Part shown: positions 58,397 through 64,000 of the stretch, one piece after another
Position numbering within the stretch: position 1 is the first letter of the stretch
Layout: each line of letters begins with the position of its first letter
Assembly: GCA_048013815.1 (NCBI GenBank)
Contig: CM106586.1
Span: 9,734,001-9,798,000 of the forward strand
Source: Setoptus koraiensis
Lineage: Eukaryota; Arthropoda
Reading direction: 5' to 3'
Length of the DNA: 64,000 nucleotides
Translations under genes and position numbers: made by a program
Notes under the pieces: generated by a model
Database searches by the model: none
The model's input: only the letters and a program-made list of their open reading frames with translations
What the model was told of the DNA's origin: nothing

Positions 58397-58434
58397 AGTT
58401 TCGACCTATCAATTCGAATTGATAGGTCGAAACT
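58397..58434. repeat. Perfect 38-bp palindrome
   Basis: Nineteen bases beginning AGTTTCGACCTATCAATTC, followed directly by their exact reverse complement, centred between 58415 and 58416, about 400 bases upstream of the TAF2 start codon. This is the longest perfect palindrome I found in the window. Confidence 0.92.
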
Positions 58435-58604
58435 TGAAACTTCGGTGTGACATTTTCTTTTGCAATTGTGCATCGAAAAGCACAAGAATTTCGAGCCAAA
58501 AAGTTCAAAATAGGCGCCTTCTTGTGGCGCAGGCGTAGACGGGCGCAACGTTCGTTGTTTGTGGACTTGCAGTTTCATTTCGATGTGCGGCCGCTTAGGG
58601 GTGA

Positions 58605-58880
58605 CACAGAGCACATGTGTTTATTTTTGCGCCGAATTTCCATATTCATAACAGGACAAATGAACGTTACAACATTGATATCACCACTATTTATTTACCA
58701 AAATTGCAGCCTTTGTCAGAGGTCAGCAACTTCGCCCAAGGCCTCACCTATCCATTGGAGGAATCACAACAATTTGACCGGCACAAACTATTTAATCACA
58801 CACTAGATCACCGAGGAACAAGCTGGGCGACACAGAAGAATGACTACGGCGACTATAGCGCCCAAACTTCAACCAGATAA
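58605..58880 (+). other. Open frame overlapping the TAF2 start out of frame
   Basis: Open from 58605 (after a TGA) to the TAA at 58878-58880. It contains VFIFAPNFHIHNRTNERYNI, YLPKLQPLSEVSNFAQGLTY and FNHTLDHRGTSW, with a composition typical of real protein. It has no ATG near its start, so if real it would be a 3' exon. It overlaps the first 41 bases of TAF2 in another frame. I do not recognise the protein. It may belong with the tract at 57492-58240, or be part of the TAF2 5' UTR open by chance. Confidence 0.2.
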
Positions 58881-61800
58881 GAATGCCTCCCTTGCTCATC
58901 AAAACATTTGTATAACTGAGGTTAATTTCCAAAAGAAACGAATAACGGGCTTTGTTGAGTTGCACCTTTTGCCCATTAAGGACAAATTCGACAAAGTTCG
59001 ACTAAATGCAAAACAATGCAAAATCACAAAGTTACTAATGCGCGATGCTCATTCATCCTACATGTGCTGTAATTTCTACTACAATGATCCACTTCTTGAG
59101 ATTGTATCGGCGGAACAAAATCAAACCTCAGAAAGAACTGTGTCTGCTTTTAATGCCCAACACAAGAATGTTGTTTTCACAACTGATCCCGACTATGCAA
59201 ATGGAGAGGTTATTATACTAATACCGCCCGAGTTAAATAGAGCCATTACCGCCATAGAAACATTGTTCATTCTAATAGAATTTGTCTTGGAAGATCCAGA
59301 CGGCGGCATCCATTTTGTAATACCTGACCCGGCCGCCAGTTTAGACGATCAAGCCTTTCCGGCGCAACCAAACGTAACCCTGCCAAGTGTCAATAGTCAA
59401 TCGAGCGATCAAAATGCTAACAAATCGCAATCTAATGCAAACTCAGCCCAAGATAGCCCAAAGAAAGAAGCTGCCAAGAGTGCTGGTCAGTCAGACGAGG
59501 AAGATACCTCACAAACAAACGAAAACGACCAGCAGGAGCAAAATGCCGCCACCGCTAACTCAACATCGGGCTCACAGCAGAACAACACTGAAGCCAATGA
59601 TCTAAGCCAAATTAGTAATAATAGTAGTAGTAATACTAGTAAATTACAATTTCTCTATAGTCACATGTATACTTACAAACATCACAATTCATCCAGACTC
59701 TGGTTTCCATGCATAGACTCCTACAACGAGCCGTGTACTTGGCAAATGGAATTCACAGTTGATTCTCACATGACCGCAATAAGTTGTGGTGATCTTATTA
59801 GCTCCACCTTGTCCGCAGATAAAAAAAAGAAAACATTTACCTATGAGCTCAAGACACCAACATCCGCTCCAAATATAGGCTTAGTTGTAGGCCATTTTGA
59901 ATCTATGGTAGACCCTAACATCCACGAAATAGTACACTACTTTTTACCAAAGATGCGACCCCTAGTTCAAGATAGTTGTATGTTCCTAAATGAATGCTTT
60001 GAATTCTACGAGGAGATGCTCACACAAAAGTACCCCTATTCATCGTACAAACAAATCTTTGTGGATGAAGCATATGCAGATTATCAAAGTTATGCGACTT
60101 TCTCCGTACTCAACACGAATCTTCTACACTCTAAACATATTATCGATCAAACTTTTTATACTAGAAGAATAATAAGCGAAGCAGTTGCGGCGCAATACTT
60201 TGGCTGTTTCATAAGTATGTCTTCTTGGTGTGGTGCATGGCTCACCAGGGGTATTTCCTCCTATATAGGAGCGCAGTATCACAGAAAAGCCTTCGGAAAC
60301 AACGAATACCGTTTCTATGTTCAAGAGACTATAAAGAAAGTCATAGAGTATGAGCAAAAACATGGTGGAATTGTATTAGATGATAGCTCAAGTTTCATCA
60401 GATCTCGTTCCAATGACGCCTTCCATTTCTCTCTCCAATCACCACACACAATATCTCCGTTCTACGACGAAAACCACAAGTTGAAAAGTTTTCTTGTCAT
60501 CAGGATGCTGGAGGATAGAATCGGACGCCTACTACTCGTACAAGTTTTCAACAAAATATTGTCATTAGCATCAAATGCCTCCCTGCAGACAGCCACGGCT
60601 AACTCTTGGTCAAACATGCTGATTTCAACTCTAACTTTCGAGAAAGCTGTTTTCACTGTGACAGGCAAAGACAAAGAGATAGCCTCATTTTTGGAACAAT
60701 GGATTTACCAAGGGGGACATGCCAAATTTGTTGGCCGCTTCATTTTCGACAGGAAAAGAAACGTTATAGAGCTAGAAATTAAGCAGTCCGATACGACCTC
60801 GCTAGGTATCAGGCCTTACTTCGGTCCAATCTCTGTAACAGTCCAAGAGCTAGATGGAACGTTTCCTCAAAAATTGAATATAGAAGAGAACAAAACTACT
60901 CCCTTCACTATTACATGTCATTCCAAGAGTCGCCGTAATAAAAAGAAAAAAATCCCTCTATGCACAGGAGAAGAAGTAGACATGGATCTGTCGATGATGG
61001 ATAATAGTGACTCTCCAGTATTATGGATAAGAATTGATCCAGATATGCAATTACTTCGACATGTCGTTTTTGAACAGCCAGATCACCAGTGGCAATATCA
61101 ATTGAAGTATGAGCGGGACGTTACTGCCCAAATGGATGCTCTCAAAATCTTAGAAAAGTATCCCACCCCAGCCACCAGACGAACCCTTTCAGAGATCATA
61201 GAAGATGAGCGTTGCTTCTATCGAGTACGATGCGCCGCAACTATACATCTACGAAATGTTGCGAATCAGATGGCAATGGCAATTACAACCGGATGGCAGG
61301 CCTCGACTAATATGATCGGAATATACAAACGTTTGTTTGGATCTGCCTCGTGCCCTAATATTGTAAGACTAAACAATTTCTCAGCCACAGATTTCCAGAG
61401 CTATTTTCTTCAAAAGTCCTTGCCGATAGCCATAGCTGGTTTACGGAGTGCCCAGCACAAAGTTTGTCCACCTGAAGTTGTCAAGTTCCTCATTGATCTC
61501 ATCAAGTATAATGATAATTCCAAGAACAAATTCTCAGACAATTACTATCGAGCCGCACTGATTGAAGCTTTGGCGGAAACTGTCACCCCAGTTGTAGGAG
61601 TTTTTGGTGGGGCATCTCAAACTACCTCAGATCAATTGACTGCAGAAACTAAACTAGTTGCCGAGGAAATAGCTCGTTGCATAAACTTGGAAAAAATTCT
61701 ACCTTGCTACAGATATACAGTAACTGTGGCATGTCTCAAAGCTATAAGGCGCCTTCAAAAGATGGGTCATCTACCTACAAATCCATTATTTTTCAGAGAA

Positions 61801-62322
61801 TATGCCAACTATGGCAACTTTGTTGACGTCAGATATGCTGCCATAACAGAATTGGTTGATGTTGTAAAAACGGAACAAAGTCATGAAGATCTAGATTATC
61901 TATTAGATCTGGTCGAAAACGACAATGTTCCAGCAGTGAGATTCTTCGTCCTTTCTCAACTCTACCAAACTCCCCCCGATGTCCCCTCTTTTATAAACAA
62001 CAAGACCGTCTTTGAGAGATTGTGGGAACTTATGAACTCCAAACTGTCGCATGATTCCAAATTGAGATGCGCCGTTGTGGACGTATTCTACATGTTCTAT
62101 GGTAGGTCCATTAGAGGCGACATGTCGAGCAGTCGACACAGCCATCCAAATTACAAGCCTAAAAAGAAGAAAAAGAAGAAGGACAAGGATAGGGATAAAG
62201 AAAAAGACAAGAAAGACAAAGAAAGAAAGAAACAGAAGAAGCTGGAGAAGCTGAAACTATTGGAGGCCTTGGGCCATCATCAGCCGCAACAGAATTCCGA
62301 ACACGACAAACACACAAACTAG
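58840..62322 (+). CDS. Taf2: TAF2, transcription initiation factor TFIID subunit 2 (uninterrupted)
   Basis: Nuclear TFIID subunit that contacts core-promoter DNA near the initiator; 1,160 residues. The N-terminal M1-aminopeptidase-like region includes SSRLWFPCIDSYNEPCTWQM (about residue 280), FVDEAYADYQSYATFSV and EAVAAQYFGCFI (about 447). The zinc motif HExxH of true aminopeptidases is absent here, as in other TAF2 proteins, so no peptidase activity is expected. Further blocks: ASFLEQWIYQGGHAKFVGRF, the family signature CHSKSRRNKKKKIP and EEVDMDLSMMD (about 693), LLRHVVFEQPDHQWQYQLKY, and the HEAT-like C-terminal half with LIDLIKYNDNSKNKFSDNYY. A Ser/Asn/Gln/Asp-rich insert of about 90 residues (179-267) looks disordered; a Lys-rich tail (1107-1140) resembles the basic tail of human TAF2. 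ATG context is AGAATGA with an in-frame TAG 34 bases upstream. No introns. Confidence 0.96.
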   Translation: MTTATIAPKLQPDKNASLAHQNICITEVNFQKKRITGFVELHLLPIKDKFDKVRLNAKQCKITKLLMRDAHSSYMCCNFYYNDPLLEIVSAEQNQTSERTVSAFNAQHKNVVFTTDPDYANGEVIILIPPELNRAITAIETLFILIEFVLEDPDGGIHFVIPDPAASLDDQAFPAQPNVTLPSVNSQSSDQNANKSQSNANSAQDSPKKEAAKSAGQSDEEDTSQTNENDQQEQNAATANSTSGSQQNNTEANDLSQISNNSSSNTSKLQFLYSHMYTYKHHNSSRLWFPCIDSYNEPCTWQMEFTVDSHMTAISCGDLISSTLSADKKKKTFTYELKTPTSAPNIGLVVGHFESMVDPNIHEIVHYFLPKMRPLVQDSCMFLNECFEFYEEMLTQKYPYSSYKQIFVDEAYADYQSYATFSVLNTNLLHSKHIIDQTFYTRRIISEAVAAQYFGCFISMSSWCGAWLTRGISSYIGAQYHRKAFGNNEYRFYVQETIKKVIEYEQKHGGIVLDDSSSFIRSRSNDAFHFSLQSPHTISPFYDENHKLKSFLVIRMLEDRIGRLLLVQVFNKILSLASNASLQTATANSWSNMLISTLTFEKAVFTVTGKDKEIASFLEQWIYQGGHAKFVGRFIFDRKRNVIELEIKQSDTTSLGIRPYFGPISVTVQELDGTFPQKLNIEENKTTPFTITCHSKSRRNKKKKIPLCTGEEVDMDLSMMDNSDSPVLWIRIDPDMQLLRHVVFEQPDHQWQYQLKYERDVTAQMDALKILEKYPTPATRRTLSEIIEDERCFYRVRCAATIHLRNVANQMAMAITTGWQASTNMIGIYKRLFGSASCPNIVRLNNFSATDFQSYFLQKSLPIAIAGLRSAQHKVCPPEVVKFLIDLIKYNDNSKNKFSDNYYRAALIEALAETVTPVVGVFGGASQTTSDQLTAETKLVAEEIARCINLEKILPCYRYTVTVACLKAIRRLQKMGHLPTNPLFFREYANYGNFVDVRYAAITELVDVVKTEQSHEDLDYLLDLVENDNVPAVRFFVLSQLYQTPPDVPSFINNKTVFERLWELMNSKLSHDSKLRCAVVDVFYMFYGRSIRGDMSSSRHSHPNYKPKKKKKKKDKDRDKEKDKKDKERKKQKKLEKLKLLEALGHHQPQQNSEHDKHTN

Positions 62323-62458
62323 AATACTGATGCAAAAACATAAACTAGAATCAAAACGGTGATTGTTGGAAAATTCCATTTTTATATAGTAACAAAAAAG
62401 AGAGATTAAATTCATATTCATCTTTCATATTTTTATATACATTATTACGAGTTCTTGT
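62323..62458. other. Convergent 3' ends of TAF2 and Shc
   Basis: Only 136 bases separate the stop codons of the two converging genes, so their 3' UTRs probably overlap. ATTAAA at 62405-62410 on the plus strand is a candidate poly(A) signal for TAF2. On the minus strand I see only TATAAA-like variants for Shc. Confidence 0.6.
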
Positions 62459-63604
62459 TTACATTTTTAGCATTTCTACTTGGACTTTGGACGGTGGCCG
62501 GATTCCGTTGCGAAGATAAAGTACCCCATCTAGTGCTACTATAGGCAATCCATTGTCACGATGATAGACGATTAAATGGCTTATATCATTGAATGTCTTC
62601 TCTTTGGTTCGCACAACGCCCATAGCATCTACGAGCAGGAGGTGACGTTTGACATTATTGTGCATGGCGCTTAGCACAAATTGACCAGGGTTCAGGTATG
62701 ACTCCCTGACCAAGAAGTCGCCGTCCTGCTTGAGTCGAGTCTCACTATCTTCTCGACTTAGATATGGTCCATGATACCACTCTTCATTTTGAAGGGAAGC
62801 TCTGATCACAGATCGCATATCCTCTTGGTTCGCAGATATTTCTAATTTAGGGGTCTTTGGTGGTTCCATGAGATCTAGATCGAGAGTGTTGTGGGTAGCT
62901 AATGCTGAGGGCGTTTTGATCATTCTTCTGTCTATCCTTAGCGTGGTACTGTTACTGGATATCTGCTGAGCCCTCTTCTGAAACGCTTTCGCTATAGTGG
63001 CGAGAACACTTTTCGCCATTTCATACCCACATTCCAGGACGAAGCAAGCTCTACCAAATTTTGGATCCTTTGCCACATAGGCGACGAAATCTACTGTGTC
63101 TTCATCACCACTAGAAGCGAAAGAGACATTGGGCATCTCATGTGTTATAATGATTTCTCTAGTATCACACGAAACTATATTGAGGTGGCTGCTAGTGACA
63201 CATAACTGTACTTTGGTTCCTGAATGTAATAAGTTGGGTGCATCAGCTAGCATTGGTCCGACGTCTTCGTTTCTCTTGATTGATACTGGATTCGTTGGAT
63301 ACTTTCTCAGATTCGTAGCTTTGCACAATCTACTAATGGACTCTTTAGCGACTGCTGATCTAGTTTCTGGCTCCATTTTTCTAATTGAAGTTTTCACTTC
63401 GATACAACCAACATACTTATTAAATGAAGAGAGAAAGAATTGAGCGTGATTAATTCTTATGATCTGAAAAGACCCTACCAGATCTAGTTCTTGCGGAGAT
63501 TTACTTACTTTTGTTACAGATTTGCTGCCGTCTTCATTTTCTCTCACTGATACATGGCAGTAGTCCTCCTCTTTGAGGGGCGAGTATGAAAAATGCGTTG
63601 TCAT
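62459..63604 (-). CDS. Shc: Shc-type PTB/SH2 adaptor protein (uninterrupted)
   Basis: Cytosolic adaptor that docks on phosphorylated receptors; 381 residues. The PTB domain spans about 60-212: KYVGCIEVKTSIRKM, SISRLCKA, LNIVSCDTREIIITHEMPNV, FASSGDEDTVDFVAYVAKDP and LATIAKAFQKR, all close to vertebrate and fly Shc. The SH2 domain spans about 275-366: EWYHGPYLSREDSETRL, GDFLVRES with the phosphotyrosine-binding Arg at 300, PGQFVLSAM, RHLLLVDAMGVVRTKE and DISHLIVYHRDNGLPI. The linker between them is only about 60 residues and contains no tyrosine, so the YYN/YxN sites that recruit Grb2 in vertebrate Shc are missing. LDLDLMEPP at 241-249 loosely resembles the adaptin-binding stretch of Shc. The start is fixed by an in-frame TAG 12 bases upstream. 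No introns. Confidence 0.94.
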   Translation of the reverse strand: MTTHFSYSPLKEEDYCHVSVRENEDGSKSVTKVSKSPQELDLVGSFQIIRINHAQFFLSSFNKYVGCIEVKTSIRKMEPETRSAVAKESISRLCKATNLRKYPTNPVSIKRNEDVGPMLADAPNLLHSGTKVQLCVTSSHLNIVSCDTREIIITHEMPNVSFASSGDEDTVDFVAYVAKDPKFGRACFVLECGYEMAKSVLATIAKAFQKRAQQISSNSTTLRIDRRMIKTPSALATHNTLDLDLMEPPKTPKLEISANQEDMRSVIRASLQNEEWYHGPYLSREDSETRLKQDGDFLVRESYLNPGQFVLSAMHNNVKRHLLLVDAMGVVRTKEKTFNDISHLIVYHRDNGLPIVALDGVLYLRNGIRPPSKVQVEMLKM

Positions 63605-63942
63605 TTTAGATGTCTAGGATGTAACTTGAAATATTGCCTAAGATTACGTTGGTGTAAGATCAATATGAGATAATAACTTGTTGAACAGTCCGGTAACAGT
63701 ATGTGGCTATGGTGTTAATAATAATATTTATAGTTGATTGGACAGACAAAATAAGAACAGTATGTAATCCTATCCAGATTATAGGAGTTTCATCATAAGT
63801 AATTTGATTCCATTAGTATCATGTCATCTAATATTTATTGTTGTGATGGTGATATTTCGTCACACATTTTCCTAGGTCCTAAGTTTGCTATTTTTACAAG
63901 TATTGTGATTTGACCCGTGAAATGAAATAAAAATCGTCAACA
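63605..63942. other. AT-rich divergent intergenic region
   Basis: About 338 bases between the Shc start codon on the minus strand and a possible start codon on the plus strand. It is a candidate shared promoter. No clear TATA box or other named element could be fixed. Confidence 0.5.
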
Positions 63943-64000
63943 ATGTCTCCATGCGACACCATTTACGATACGGCTAATTTGATGAAAATGGATATCGGAT
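63943..64000 (+). CDS. Possible gene start running off the right edge
   Basis: ATG at 63943 in a favourable context (AACAATGTC) opens a frame of 19 codons, MSPCDTIYDTANLMKMDIG, that continues past the end of the window. It would be divergent from Shc. Too short to recognise a family; it could be chance. The next few hundred bases would decide. Confidence 0.35.
   Translation, partial: MSPCDTIYDTANLMKMDIG

Larger units (their letters stand above)
53466..58839. other. Intergenic region between Eph and TAF2
   Basis: AT-richer than the first 52 kb. It should hold the Eph 3' UTR and the TAF2 promoter and 5' UTR. It contains (GA)n at 54226-54246, (CGA/CAA)n near 54385-54430, a TTTCTCTTTGCTC 12-base repeat (about 54725-54800), a 20-base duplication (56184-56222), a perfect 38-bp palindrome (58397-58434) and coding-like tracts between 57.5 and 58.9 kb, listed separately. 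From about 55.3 to 57.4 kb I see nothing that I can name. Confidence 0.7.

Noticed and set aside
1-64000. Retroviral, LTR, Polinton or other mobile-element genes
   Set aside because: No reverse transcriptase, integrase, transposase, capsid or envelope motif and no long terminal repeats were recognised; the inverted repeats found are short and do not bracket any coding sequence.
1-64000. tRNA, rRNA or CRISPR
   Set aside because: No convincing A-box/B-box pair with a cloverleaf, no rRNA-like conserved stretch, and the tandem arrays have no regular repeat-spacer structure.

Overview
This is nuclear DNA from an invertebrate animal, most likely an arthropod. The evidence is three metazoan genes: one split by spliceosomal introns with GT...AG ends, and two that are uninterrupted. 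The Eph ligand-binding, kinase and SAM segments resemble the Drosophila receptor as I remember it. A mite or other chelicerate is only a guess.

Layout. Positions 1 to about 25.8 kb are very GC-rich, full of GGCC/GGGCCC words and short tandem repeats, with no gene I can support. They may be the 5' flank or a long first intron of the next gene. From 25,794 to 53,465 on the + strand lies an Eph receptor tyrosine kinase, read in eleven exons joined in one continuous frame of about 1,184 residues: ligand-binding domain, Cys-rich region, two fibronectin III domains, membrane segment, kinase, SAM and C-terminal tail. The signal-peptide exon was not found. A twelfth, phase-compatible 66-base exon at 35,249-35,314 may be an alternatively spliced juxtamembrane cassette. 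From 53.5 to 58.8 kb is AT-richer intergenic DNA with a perfect 38-bp palindrome and coding-like tracts in several frames. TAF2, a TFIID subunit, is an uninterrupted gene at 58,840-62,322 (+). It converges on an uninterrupted Shc-type PTB/SH2 adaptor at 63,604-62,459 (-), with only 136 bases between the two stop codons. At the right edge a possible + strand gene starts at 63,943 and runs out of the window.

Eph reads cell-bound ephrins and Shc is a cytosolic adaptor of phosphotyrosine signalling, so both belong to the same broad pathway. TAF2 is a general transcription factor with no direct link to either.

Main oddities: all Eph donors are GTRAGT while most acceptors are preceded by CAA/ACG-type repeats rather than pyrimidine tracts. 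Base composition changes near 52.83 kb, inside the Eph gene. Low-complexity loops swell two Eph ectodomain domains. The kinase APE motif reads ALE. The Shc linker has no tyrosine. Long perfect palindromes and many copies of TTACGTAA are scattered through the non-coding DNA. No tRNA, rRNA, CRISPR array, transposase or reverse transcriptase was recognised.
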